Source of the DNA: Albula goreensis
Lineage: Eukaryota; Chordata; Actinopteri; Albuliformes; Albulidae
Assembly (NCBI GenBank): GCA_022829145.1
Contig: CM040752.1
Coordinates: forward strand, 33,264,586-33,328,585
Direction of reading: 5' to 3'
Length of the DNA: 64,000 nucleotides
The translations under genes and the position numbers were made by a program. The notes below the pieces were generated by a model. The model was not told the DNA's origin. It ran no database searches and saw only the letters and a program-made list of their open reading frames with translations. Below are positions 51,871 to 63,409 of the stretch, one piece after another; the stretch's first letter is position 1, and the number at the start of each line of letters is the position of its first letter.

Positions 51871-51969
51871 TGGGGGGTGGGGGGTGGGGGGCTTAATCAT
51901 TCTGCCACATTGCTGCTGCGGTGGCCATGGGGGCAGTTTGGAGTGTTGGGTGGGGGGTGGTTGGGGGGT
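51871..51969. repeat. GGGGGGT runs, G-quadruplex-prone
   Basis: Two clusters of G5-G6 runs separated by T (51871-51891 and 51947-51969). Confidence 0.8.
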
Positions 51970-52150
51970 GGATGAAGGATGATGAAATGGTAGGCTTAGG
52001 GGAAAAAGGGCAGCCAGAATGACAGATTAAATCAAAAGCGAATGAGAGTCATTATTTTCTGCCATAAGAGCTTCAGGAATGGGGTGGGTGGGGGGGAGCA
52101 CGTACCGCCAGATCCTAATGTGAGTATAGAGGCAGGAAGTACCGGCTTTG

Positions 52151-52200
52151 CCCTGCCCTGCCCTGCCCTGCCCTTCCCTGCCCTGCCCTGCCCTGCCCTG
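52151..52200. repeat. CCCTG pentanucleotide repeat, 10 units
   Basis: Ten near-perfect CCCTG units with one CCCTT variant. Confidence 0.95.
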
Positions 52201-55200
52201 CCGTGGCCCGGTCTGGCCTGGTCTGGCCCAGTGACTGGAAAAGCTCTGCGGTGCTAACCCACTTTCGACTGCGAGGATCAAGATCCACTCCACGCAAAGC
52301 ACTAACCCGCTCAGGCAGGGGACGGACTCGTGACAAGACGAGACGAGATGAAGACCTATTACCTAGGTGGTGGGGGTGGGGGGTGTCGAAAAATCAGATG
52401 TGAAATAAGATTACTGTACCTTTCTTCACTCAAAAAGAAGTTTAGAAACTTCTGTTAATGTGATAAAAAAAAATGTATCTTGCCGAAAAAGATAGGCCTT
52501 GTTACGATCTGGGGCATTACTGCAAGCAATGTATAGTTACATGGAACATGGTTTATGGTTGAAGCAAATGTTTTGACATTACATTGTTTGTCAGGTCGTT
52601 CGTTAGCATCCATTCTGTTTATCGGTCTTCATCTCAATTTCAGGAGTGTATTCATCTCTTTCTTTCTGGGATGAGAGTATTGCAGTGCTCATTGCTTTCG
52701 CCTTGCGCCGTGATATCTGATCAGTAATTAGTAAAACAGAGAAGCGCTTTCCCCCTGGATAAGGCAGAGAGCCCGGGTGGTGTGAAGGGGGGGGTTTGGT
52801 GGTTTGTTTCGGGGGGCCTGGCCTGCACTCGTGTTCCCACACATCTGGATCCTATCGCGGGCCGCAGGGCCCGGTGCAGAACGCACAGCTGTGCGGGGAG
52901 AATATTCCGGCCCAGGGAAATACCGTCTGGGCCCGCCCAGCAGCAGCTGCGAAACGGACGGATGCAAAACCCTACGAGAGAGCAGACCTCGGGCAGCAGG
53001 GAACGATTTCTCAGTTCGGACGCGCCAGCGGACACGTGTGCGTACGAGACTGCGTTCCACAAGGCGGCGGGGTGGGGGCGCTTTTGGGAAATGCAGAGAA
53101 ATGCCGAAACATAAATATGGGTTATGCAAATAGATCTGGAAAAATTAAAATAAAAAAACTGCACTAAAATAGGGAAAGAAAGCAGGAACTCTGTGCCTGT
53201 TTGACTGTCATCCAGAGGCCTCGGGATACTGTAAAACATTAACAGCCTCGTGCCCCCCCCTCCCTACAATCCCCACCCCTCCACCCGAGCCATATGCTGA
53301 ATATTAGTTTAATCCAAATACTCGTGATCTGATGGAAACCTGTAAACAAGGGCAGATGCCAGACCCCTCTCCGTCCATTTGCTGTGAGGCCCTGAATCGG
53401 TTAATGCGCATTTGCGCCTGATCGCACTGCCGAGAACGGGATCTAAGTGCTGTATGTATGGAGCTGAGCTCTATCACCAGGGTGACTCTGTAATTATTCT
53501 ATTTCACTGTACGTGCCCTGGACAGGCTTTTACTGATCACTGGTATAAAACGGCGGTGCAGAACTCCAGGTCTGGTGTGCCACAGAGGCTGCTGGTTGTA
53601 TGCTGTGCTAATTACAGTGGATTGGATAAACAGTCCTGGTTTTCAAGGCCAAAATTGGCTGATAATTTTGAGCAAGCTTGTTGACGCTGTGGACTTAAGG
53701 AACTGGCATTGGTTTAAAAACTTGATGTGAGTTCAGGTTATTGAGTTCGGTTACCCACAGTGTTCAGGTCTTGCTCATCATAATCATGCAAGTTGTTTCA
53801 GTTGTTTCTGCAGTTGCTGCTTTTTTCCCATTGTTTCATTTAATTTTCATTTAACTCTCCTTCATGAAATAGGTCAGTCTAAAAGACTGAAAAATGACAC
53901 TGGTTTAGCAGGTAATGTTTGGGCAAAAAAAAAACTCCTCTGCAGTGAAACAGGGTTGGCACTGAGAACCTAAGCTTAAGGAGGACCCCAGACTTTCAGG
54001 AAGGCTTTCACCATGGCAACAATGGCACACCCCGCCTTGGACCCATTGTTTTATGGCTCAATGGTAAATGACTACCATAGAGTCTAGAGCACATGAATCA
54101 GTGACCATAGAGTTCAGAGTACACTGGTCAGTGGAAGGTCTAACAATGAGTACATGCAATGTCAGTCTTCACCAGCTTGTTGCCTGTGTGTTCCAGAAAC
54201 ACTGAAAGGGTAACTCTGGTCTGAAACAATGGCTTCACTGTTCGTGCTTAATAAACTGAAGTTCCATTTTAACGGCAATCATTGTAATGTGATAAAGGTA
54301 TAGCTAAATCCTATGCTATCGTTATGGTTGTTATTTAGCTATTATTCTTGTTTGTTTACTTAGTAGATTATGTCAGCCAGAGCAACCAATATATCTCACA
54401 TTTTTAAAAAAAATCAAAATTTATCGATGGAAATTTACTGAAGCCATTGAGCGCCTTGCTCAGATTCACAAAATGAGTTTGTTTTTGTTCATGGCCATGC
54501 TGAAAGGTGATAAAGCTACTCTCTACAGTGTGTATGAGCCAATGAAATTCTAGCCACAGCCTCATTTCCTCATTCACTTTTGGGTGCGCTTCAGCAGCAC
54601 AAGTTTCAAGCAGATCGCTATCTCTGTTAACACAGTAGCACATGACAGCGGTGCACACCAGGTCAGACAGAGAGAAGTCCTTAAATGCACCTCCACCGCT
54701 TTATCAAAACATCTGAAAACCTGCAAGGTTCTGCTACCTCCATTCACATTTCATGTAAGTATTAGCGGCAGTAGGGAAAGGAATTATCCCGTATTCAGAT
54801 GGTGATAGACAATCCAGACCCCAGAATTTCAAAAGATGGGTACGTTCTCCCTCCTCCCTACCCCCCCATACGGCATTGTGTACCCAGTAGGAGATTGAAA
54901 TTAAGCTGTCTGCAAGGCCTGGGTAACATAAAAAAAATTTCCGTAACATTTACTTGCAAAATATATGCCAGTGTAACTTCAACAAACCATGTGATTTTTG
55001 GTGATAGCATATGCCTGTAGCTTTTGATTCAAGTTTTTACTTATATACCATGCTGAGTTTTTACTATCATTCCTATTATTATTATATTATTATTTTTAAG
55101 ACAGTGAATATTATACATGATATTTCTTAAAATACTTTTTTTTCATCTCATTTTATTTACTTGTGTATATCCTAGGTGAAGATGTTTGATAAAATTGTTT

Positions 55201-57030
55201 ATGTTTTGTCTGTTCAATTCCATGCATAGAAAAAGTAAAAACAACAACAACAAACCAAACAAACATTTACGACCAATTACGAATGTAACGAATAATGAAT
55301 TGAAAAATGTTTACAATCTCAAAAACATCTCTCTAGAGTATGGTAAAGTGGGAAGAAAAAACATGAACAGTACAAAAAGCATTGAAGCGGTGCTGGTGTT
55401 GGTGGGTCTGAAAGTGCTTAATACTTCCTTTCCCGTTACGTAGTCAGCCCATTAATGCCTAAATCAATGCGCGACAGACGCACTGAAAAATGGCGAGAGG
55501 ACCCAAGGGTCTGTCCGAATGGGCCCAAACGCACCACCCGACAGGAGGCGAAACTCAATCCATGGATCAAATCACACCACCATCCCTGTCTCCCAGCACA
55601 TCTGTCTCTAGTCTGCTCCGCCATTTAACACTCAAACCTGCGATCTCACTCCCACCCGGGACTCTGGAAGGCAGCCAGTTATGAATGTAATTAAGTGCAC
55701 GGTCTTATGTTATTTGTAGTCTTTTTTACTAGACATTTTTTTCTCATTAGCCTAACTGGGTGTTCCTCAAGTGCCACCCTCGGGGCCTGAAATATTTTCA
55801 CTGCCACTGACACATTTTTAGAGAGGGAAAAAAAAATGAAATTCAATGGTGATGGATTACCTCCAGCAATAAAAAAAATAATATGAATCAAAAAAGCAAT
55901 CTATTTGTAGATCTGTTTTAGTCAGAATATCCCATTTACCTAAAATCACTCTTGCAGAAAACAAAGAGTTATTCCCCCTGATACTTCAACATAATATGCC
56001 AAATCCCAGAGCGTGAATTTATCAAAATGAGACAAAGAGATGAGGCGGGTGAAACGTTGGGTTAGGAGAGGGGGGAGGAAGGCACTCAAGCTTCAATGGG
56101 TGAGGTTGTGAGGAAGGGTGGGGGGGGGGGGTTGACTGGGGTACAGATTACCTCAGAAGACATTTTGGGACGTGCATGGAGAGATCGCCTAGAGATACGA
56201 CTGACACTTAAAACTGACACCAGCCATCACTGCTCATCTGTCAGTATGTACCGTGTTTCAGCTCGACCGTGACGAATCGCCAGGATTTTTGGATGTTTCA
56301 GGGGCGCATAAAGCCCTACAAAGCACCAACCCAAGGACATCGCATTCTCGATAACATCCCAATGAGTGAAATTATAGATTGTTTACACTAGTTATATTAA
56401 TTGGCTTGTTGGACGGTGCTGTCCCTAACCTTGTTTAACGGGGTCTGTGGATTGTGCTGAATTCCGCTGGCTCGATTTATCGTCTCTGGGCTGAATGTTC
56501 GATTGAGGAACTGGAAGTCTGCTGCGAGCGGTGCCAAAGTTCCGTCTCTCTCCTCTTCCACTGCACATCAGCTCTCTCTGTCTGTTTCTCCTGACCGCAA
56601 TTACAGTCATTACAGCGGCCTCCGCGGCCCAGAGCTACGGGAGATGCAGCAGTCTGCGCCGCCAGGAACCTTCCTCTCAACCTTACTCAGTGTTCTCCAT
56701 TCCATATTCCCACGTTTCTCTCTCTCTGTCTCTCTCTCTCTGTCTCTCTCTGGAACACCCCGTGGTAGAGCAAATTTCCAAGCCCCTAAACTCCCCCCAC
56801 CCCCATTCTGCACTTCCCCATCATGGATATGTGCATGAAATTCACACCCACCCCCCCCCCCCTTCCCCACCACCAGTCTAACCATATTGGAGAATTATAA
56901 ACCAATTGTGTTTGCAGGTATGTGTGTGTGTGACTGTGAGAGCGAGAGAAAGAGATACATAGAGAGATTTTCTAAATTCTTACTTTCTATCAAGATGAGG
57001 GAGAGAATGACAGAGAATCAGATAATCAGG

Positions 57031-57102
<72 letters not shown>
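57031..57102. repeat. GATA microsatellite, 18 units
   Basis: A pure TAGA tetranucleotide run. Confidence 0.97.
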
Positions 57103-58831
57103 GATGCTTTAGAACCAAATCACATCTTTTCAGATGAACCCTTCTGTGAGCTGGAGTGGAAACCTACAGTAAGATTGTTGCACCAGACCACAGTCAGGTG
57201 TTCCAGTAAATAAATCCAGTTTCAAACATAAGGCTCTGACTGCTGAGGAAGAGAGAGGGAGGCGGAGAGGCTATGGACCCGTGATCCTAACACTGACAAA
57301 GGGCCTGTCTGCAGAGATAGATGAAGGGTAAAGGAGAATAGTAAACTGTAATGAGATGGTTTCTAATGCAGCAAGCAGGTAGAGCAGAATAAAGGACAGA
57401 CCTGCACTTTGGGACAGTGATAAATCTCGAAGTCCGAAAATGATACAAAACAGATACGTTTTGATATATCGCATGAAGCCTCTCTGGCATATATCATCTC
57501 CTTCAGATGAGAGAGTCTTTCCTGCAGTCTACTGGAAAACGCAGAGCTTAAGAGCAGAATCAGACTGGATCTGCTTGGGATTCTTAAGGAGGTCTGAGCT
57601 GTGTTAGGGCATCCAGAGGTAAAAACAAAAAAAAAACCCAAAAACATCCACCCTGTGCCACTTGTCATGTGTGCCTCGTCAGAAAGACGAACTGCCCGGG
57701 AGAGCTCTGGAACAGGTCCCACGTCTGTCCCCATAATCTCGGGTCCCATATCCTGCCCCCCCCCCCCCGGCTTCTCCACAGCCCCACCTCAGAGGGCCAA
57801 AAATCCAAAACCCAGATGAGACGGGAGGATTTATGAGGATGAGGGCGAGTCGAGGGAAGTAGGTGAGTCGGCTGAAATACCTGAAAACGCTCTAATCCAC
57901 CCCCCACTTCTCCCCCCGCCCCATCGCCCATCCCATAAAGAGCTTCTGTCAACCCCTAATCTGGGCCACAGAAAATTGCTGCCTCTGACTTTAGCTGGAT
58001 TCATTACTTTGCCTGGCATGACAAGGCAACCCCTGCAAATGTGATGGCAGAATTTCAGAATGGATAATAACCTGATATGTATATATTTTTCTGGGGCTTT
58101 GATATCTTTATGTGTTTGAACAGCTTTCCGTCCAGTGTCATTTCTGTGAACGTGACTTGGGAAGTATTCAGTGTAGCTATGGATATAAACACAAATAAAT
58201 AGAAAGAATTGAGTGAATTTGCTTCCCTTTGTCATACAGATAGTGCTCAGGTTTTGCTCAGGTCACACTTTGGCCCCAGAGCCTCTAAAACCACATTTAA
58301 AACCATTTTAAAACCAAAATGTTAAATACTTAAGAGATAATTGTGCCATCAATGAAACCAGTGTGCAATGCCACTTAATATGGAACCTGTGACCTGCTCA
58401 GGTCGTCATAATTCTGCAACGTCAAAACAACTCAAACTTAAGTTATTAAACCACGTCTAATATAAAATAAGGTTGTGTAAAGTATGTGTTTACCACGCAT
58501 AAGTACAGTCGATTAGGATTAATTCAAACATTGTAAATGTGGGAGGGCATATTGAGACAAAGCTGTCTAAAGACCAGATCTGATCCATGAGTGGTAAAAT
58601 GAACAGGGAAACAGTTTTTCTTCTCCTTTACTTGCTGTGCCCCTAGAGGAGCACAGTGAGGTGCGACCCTCTGCGCCCCGTGACTTGGGGGTTCAGCTCC
58701 CCGCCATGACATATGGCTGCAGGTTCGCATTAGAGAGGAAACAATTGGCTCAGCCTCGGTAGGAAACGATAGGGGGTAAGCCAGTTAAGTTCGTTAGCCT
58801 CATCGCTCCCTAGCGGGCACTCCTGCTCTGT

Positions 58832-58960
58832 CACGTGCCTGTCGATAGCTAACCTCGTCAAACTCCGGCTACATAGGCTGCATGCAATTGGTCGTGCATC
58901 TGTAGAGTGGAAAGCGGTCGATTGAGAGCTGGTTGTCACGTGAACCGGAAGAGTCACGTG
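58832..58960. promoter_or_regulatory. cluster of CACGTG E-boxes with an ETS site and inverted CCAAT
   Basis: CACGTG occurs at 58832-58837, 58937-58942 and 58955-58960. ACCGGAAG, an ETS-type site, lies between the last two (58944-58951). ATTGG, an inverted CCAAT box, lies at 58887-58891. This combination is typical of TATA-less promoters and USF/MITF/TFE-type enhancers. It lies about 1.7 kb into the intron after the 60661 exon. Function is inference from motifs. Confidence 0.35.
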
Positions 58961-60660
58961 TCACGGCATCCTCTACCTAAGTCAGCAGGAGCAGGTTTCT
59001 GCAGTTGACAACACGGTTCAGCTGAATTCAGAGTGGAGAAAAAGGGGAACAAGGGAAGGTTTCTGCTCACTTTATAATTGCAGTGTTTGTAGCAGGGACC
59101 AATTGTCACACAGCTTTTGAAACCTAACTCTACCCGCACTACGGCACACGAGGAAGCGGTCTGTAGTGTATCCGGTCTCTTGGTGGGTGGCGGTGGGGGT
59201 CAGACTGTTGGTCAGGGTTCGAACAGACTCCATGTGACTGCTCCCCTCATTCTCACACGTGCACCCAGCCCCCCCATCCCCCCCCCGCCCCAAGCACACC
59301 AGGCCAGAAGGATTTGCAGCTGAGGGGACTTATCTCTGTCTATCTGGGGTTTGGACGGAGCAGCTAGGGGGTAGCGGTGGGGAGGGGTTGTTGGGGGAGT
59401 GAGTTAGGAATAAGGGGGAGATTTACAGAAAGAGCACTGCACCAAAATCAGATTAAAACAGGATCTGTGACCTTCGTTGCTCTCTGGTTCACGTTTTTCT
59501 GCAGTCCCACTATTCAGGAGAGGATGAGCATTAAGGCGCCATGGTAACGGGTTTGGACCAATGAGAGATGAATATGGAACAGCCCTTTCAGTGCATCCTT
59601 TTCACATAGAGCTAAAGATGGGTATTGAAGGGTCTGCAGTAAGCTATTATATCTACTCAACCTATGACCAGGTCAAATGTGTGCCTGCTGACTAGGGATA
59701 TATGCTATCGGGATGTATATCTATAGGGATATCCTGTATATTCAGCACAGCTACATAATAAATGAAGTGTTAGCTGAGTGTGGGTAAAACTAGGCCGGGA
59801 TTAAATCAACTATCACCCATAACGTTTGCTTATTGTAACATAAACTTGTATGAGAAAGTTATACTTTCTCCATGACAACTGATTTCGCCAAACTGTCGGT
59901 AAAGACAAAAATGAACACTTGCAACAATTGAGATCAAAGTTAAGGGCCGACGCTGACTGAACCCCAGCCTTGGTTTTTCTCGTAATCGGTCACACAAAAT
60001 TCAATAAAACAACGGGCACAACTAATTCCTTATTCCCACATCACCAGAATGAAAAAAAAGTTGATAAATGAGGATAAATAGAGTAATGAAGAAAATGTAG
60101 ATACTGCTTATACGTTGTTGAAAGGCAGCCTGTCTCTGGTGGCACTCCAGACCAGTGAGTGGTGTGTTCCCCAGGATTCTCTCACACTGGGTACCCCGGA
60201 AAGATCAAAGGAGGAAGAGCACACCTCCCTGACCTGGCAGACAAAACCGGAGGAGAACAGGAGCTCTCCGCTACGGACCTTCAGACTCCAAAAATCTACC
60301 TTATCAGGAAAAATATCCCTGAGGAAACCTTCAGTCATGTAAGACTGAAGTCCAGTGTTTGTTGAACTATGGGACGGGGCCAAAATTGGGCGCGGGAATA
60401 TGCTGATGGTGGATCACACATGACCATGACAGTAAATGAAAAAAACAAACATCTTCCCATGTCCATGAAAATTTCTCTTATCTATTTGAAGGAAAATACA
60501 TTTCATATTTGAATAGATTTGAATGAAGCACCAGTGACAGTTCAGAGGGAATCTCTAGGTTCAATGTTGCGATGTTCTATTTGGGTGGTCTGAAAGATAG
60601 GTATTGGTGGTGGGGATAGGAGGAGGAGGGAGACAGCGCCACCCTCTGGGCGAAACTCAC

Positions 60661-60758
60661 CAACGGGCAGGTCGTCACAGCACACCTCCATGGAGTCAGA
60701 GGAGCAGTCGCTCAGCTCTTCGAAAGACGAGCCATCGTTCTCCTCCTTAATCTGCAGC
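60661..60758 (-). CDS. nav1: nav1 exon, acidic Ser-rich segment of the long isoform
   Basis: This 98-nt internal exon has acceptor CTCTCGCTTCCAG/G at 60759/60758 and a strong donor G/GTGAGT at 60661/60660. It encodes 32 whole residues beginning LQIKEENDGSSFEEL and ending CCDDLPV, with a base left over on each side. The upstream overhang (AG from the 62518 exon) completes an Arg. The downstream overhang (G) completes a Gly with the 43052 exon, so the whole chain reads through. The segment is acidic, with SDCSSDSMEVCCDD, several Ser in possible casein-kinase contexts and three Cys. No known domain is recognised. It is assigned to nav1 by phase and position rather than by a remembered homologue. 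Confidence 0.8.
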
Positions 60759-61671
60759 CTGGAAGCGAGAGCAGAGCTCAGATCAATGGCCTTCTCATCA
60801 ATATCCATCTCAAAACACACCAATCTTCTCACCCCAACGTATGAGAACATATGAATATGAATATGTATCGATGAGAACAAACCATTCAGTCCATTCAGAT
60901 ACACTGAGTATCCAGTACTGTGTCAAGTCTGAACTTCAACATCTCTTGGGTCTCTACTGTACTGAATGACCTGGCAAGCGTTCCCATGCAATACTGCGTA
61001 AAATTACTGTTTCTACGCAGAGATGACAGTGCTTGAAATATCGGCTTTGGAGATATATTTTTTTTTAATACCATCGTACCTTCCAGACATCACACCGGGG
61101 TACATGTTATTTTCACGGTGCCTCAAAAACAAGACTGTTAGCGCAGATGAGGGGCTTTAAAATCCTGCTTCACCCGGATTCTAAGCCAGTCCATTTAACA
61201 TTAACAGTCTGACAGGCACCACGCTGCAATGATGGCTGTTACCCAGGAGTTCACACACTCACTCACAGGTACATGCAGGACAAAGCTGGATTCTGTTCCG
61301 AATCTTTGGATAATTTTTCATGACCGCCAGACCACACACCTCCCCCACCCCACCCTGGCGCCCAAACCTGGAGCTGATTGGCCGCTGTTCCTGGAGTCCT
61401 CAGCACGCATTATCCCACAGCGTGAGTTGGCTGGAGAAAAGGAATATTTATCTGCGCCACTCTGAAGGTGAGGAGGGGCTGGGGCTGTTAGGCTGGGGGA
61501 TTCTGGGAGGGGGGCTACAGTGAAGGGGGGGCGTTGTTTAAAGAAACGGTCCAAGCGGGCCCTCAGGACCGATTATGCGTTTGTGAGAGAGATTCTGAGT
61601 GAGGAAATGAGGCCAGAGGGGGGAAAAACAATACAAAAACGGACCTGCTGCTCGCAGCTAAGACAAAGACG

Positions 61672-61676
<5 letters not shown>

Positions 61677-61720
<44 letters not shown>

Positions 61721-61721
61721 G
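61677..61721. repeat. GA microsatellite
   Basis: GA dinucleotides with one GG interruption, in the long-form nav1 intron. Confidence 0.92.
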
Positions 61722-62267
61722 TGGCCATGAGAGGGCCGTGTGAGAAGGACAGAAGGGATAGGAGATGATGAAACTGTGATGGGAAGCTGTAATGAGGAAT
61801 ACATTACATTATCTCTGTGGCAGAGGAGAGGAACACAGAGAGAGAGGTCTGGGCAAAATGAGGGAGGTGTGAAAGAGAGTTGTAATTGAGGACACTTTTA
61901 GGACTCTAAAGAGCCTGAAACAAAAACCCGTGAGCCAAACTGAGAATGAAAATTCACAAAAGACCACTGGCACCCAGCAGACAAAGAATTCTGAATATAA
62001 TCTCGATTAACACTTATTCTTTTTAATTATATTAACTTGAATAAAGTTTTGACTCAGGTCGTCAAAGTATTTTATAGTATTTAAAATAATGTATAACATG
62101 CATTATTGTAAGTGTTTGTGTGAAAGCGCCTGTACCCAGGTTCACCAAATAAAATGAGATATATTTTATTTAAAACTTAAAAGCCAAATGATCAATGCAT
62201 ATATTTAATCTGTTTAATAATCACTTTAATGCAAGTGCATTTTATTCAGTTATTAAGCCTATGTCCT

Positions 62268-62440
62268 AGCAGCTAAATTGCCTGGAAGGTTGATGGTTCA
62301 AGCCCCAGTTTAGCCACAAAAATCAATGCAGCTGCAGACCTTTTACCACACATATCTCCTGGGGGTGGCCCTTGGTCAGTGTAACAGCTGTAAATTGCTC
62401 TGTGTAAAAAGTGCCGGCTAAATAACAGTAATATTTCGAC
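62268..62440 (+). mobile_element. tRNA-derived SINE copy
   Basis: CTAGCAGCTAAATTGCCTGG and the B-box-like GGTTCAAGCCCCAG form a tRNA-like head. The tail GTAAATTGCTCTGTGTAAAAAG, GCCGGCTAAATAACAG is a diverged L2-type tail. It ends about 80 bases from the donor of the 62518 exon. Confidence 0.65.
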
Positions 62441-62517
62441 TGGTCAGCAGAAAATAAGCCATTCATTGTAAATGTCACATTGCTCTGCGTCTAATAAAGT
62501 TTGTTCAATGCTCTCAC

Positions 62518-63409
62518 CTGTATCGGAATGGGGCCACGGCGGCCATGTTGACATGGGGCAGCTGCTTTCCTTTGGGCAGCTTCACACTTTGGGCATCTGT
62601 GGGCGGGGCCGGGGGTGGGGCCTGGAGCTGGGCCTGGGGTTGGCTGGGTGTGGAAGGAGACAGGTCTTCAGGGGTGCCCATCTCCTCGTCCGACATGCTC
62701 CCAGAAGGACCCCGCTCTAGACGCCCCCTCTTTTTCGGGGCGCTGCCCGCTTTGAGGCCAGAGATGAGGTTCTCATTGCTGAGCCTTCGCGGGGGAAGCA
62801 GCCCTCCCTGGGCTGGCTAGGGGAGGTGGCCGGCTCCTCCCTGCCGGGTCCCTTGCCGGTCTGTGCCGGGCGTCGGTGTTGTCCAGCCGGGCCCTGGAGC
62901 CGCCCAGCCCCGGCAGGCAGTTCTTGTTCCCGTTCCTCCGGAGCTCTCGCAGGGACTCCAGGGAGAGCTCCCCCTTGTGGACATCCAGAGTGTCCTTGGA
63001 GCGGGGCTCCTCGCGCCGCGGCACTTGGGGGCTGCTGAAGGCCGAGCGCGTCCCGTTCAGCCTCCCCCCTGCGGCCCGCGGGGGGGCCTTGCTCTGGGCC
63101 TGGGAGAGCGGCAGCCCCGTCCTCTGCTGGAGGAGCTGGTTCCTCAGGGTGGTGTCTCTCAGGAGGTCCCTGGAGGAGGAGGAGGACGAGGAGGAGGAGG
63201 TGGAGGAGGAGTATGACACCTTGGTGCCCAGGGGGATCTGCGAGGCCGGGCGGGGCTGGCCGCTGCTCGGCTGCTTGGGCTCCGTTTTCGGGGAGGATAT
63301 CATGCTCCGGGGTACGGGGATTCCAGACCCCGCCTGGTGACGAGGAGCTGTCTTTACGTTCACTCCCCCGCTCATGGTCTCCGATCTCTGTGCTTCACTC
63401 AGTCTGTCT
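62518..63409 (-). CDS. nav1: nav1 exon, N-terminal Ser/Pro-rich part of a long isoform (frame disrupted)
   Basis: The acceptor is a pyrimidine-rich tract ending CATGCAG before 63409; the donor is CAG/GTGAGA at 62518/62517. An ATG at 63375 has a good context (ACC before it) and starts MSGGVNVKTAPRHQ; the frame is open back to the acceptor. The first ~200 residues are basic and Ser/Pro-rich. They include SGIP (residues 17-20) and SQIP (45-48), both SxIP-type EB-binding motifs, and a serine run near residues 55-68 encoded by a GAG/GAC-like plus-strand repeat. This frame stops at 62775-62773. The last part (SNENLISGLKAG, MSDEEMGTPEDL, ending APFRY plus two bases) is open only in another frame, so the exon carries one base too many. 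The two-base overhang fits the exon at 60758 exactly. The product is unrecognised except as the NAV1 N-terminal extension. Confidence 0.8.
62776..62816 (-). other. nav1: frameshift interval inside the nav1 long-form exon
   Basis: Going down the minus strand, the upstream frame is open to a TGA at 62775-62773. The downstream frame is open only after a TAG at 62819-62817. The change of frame must fall between them. Removing one base anywhere here restores continuity, and the exon length (892 nt) is one more than the phases of its two ends allow. A run of five C on the minus strand (62795-62791) is the obvious candidate. No GT...AG pair fits an intron in this interval. The cause is either an assembly or sequencing indel or a real mutation. 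Confidence 0.7.

Larger units (their letters stand above)
43053..60660 (-). other. nav1: nav1 intron upstream of the classical start exon
   Basis: A 17.6-kb intron in the long-isoform model. In the classical isoform it should contain the promoter and any 5' untranslated exon. The 600 bases just upstream of the start exon (43.05-43.64 kb) are extremely purine-rich on the transcribed strand (GA runs). Further contents: a dispersed repeat (48.82-49.00 kb), GA tracts (50.01-50.04 kb), a CA repeat (50.61-50.65 kb), G-rich runs (51.87-51.97 kb), a CCCTG repeat (52.15-52.20 kb), poly-C and poly-G runs (56.1, 56.84 and 57.76 kb), a GATA repeat (57.03-57.10 kb) and an E-box/ETS cluster (58.83-58.96 kb). 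Nothing identifiable was seen in 44.2-48.8, 53.2-56.0 or 59.4-60.6 kb. Confidence 0.75.
60759..62517 (-). other. nav1: nav1 intron of the long isoform
   Basis: A 1.76-kb intron with a strong donor (CAG/GTGAGA) and a good acceptor (TCGCTTCCAG). It holds a GA repeat at 61.68-61.72 kb and a SINE-like copy at 62.27-62.44 kb. Nothing else is identifiable. Confidence 0.75.
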
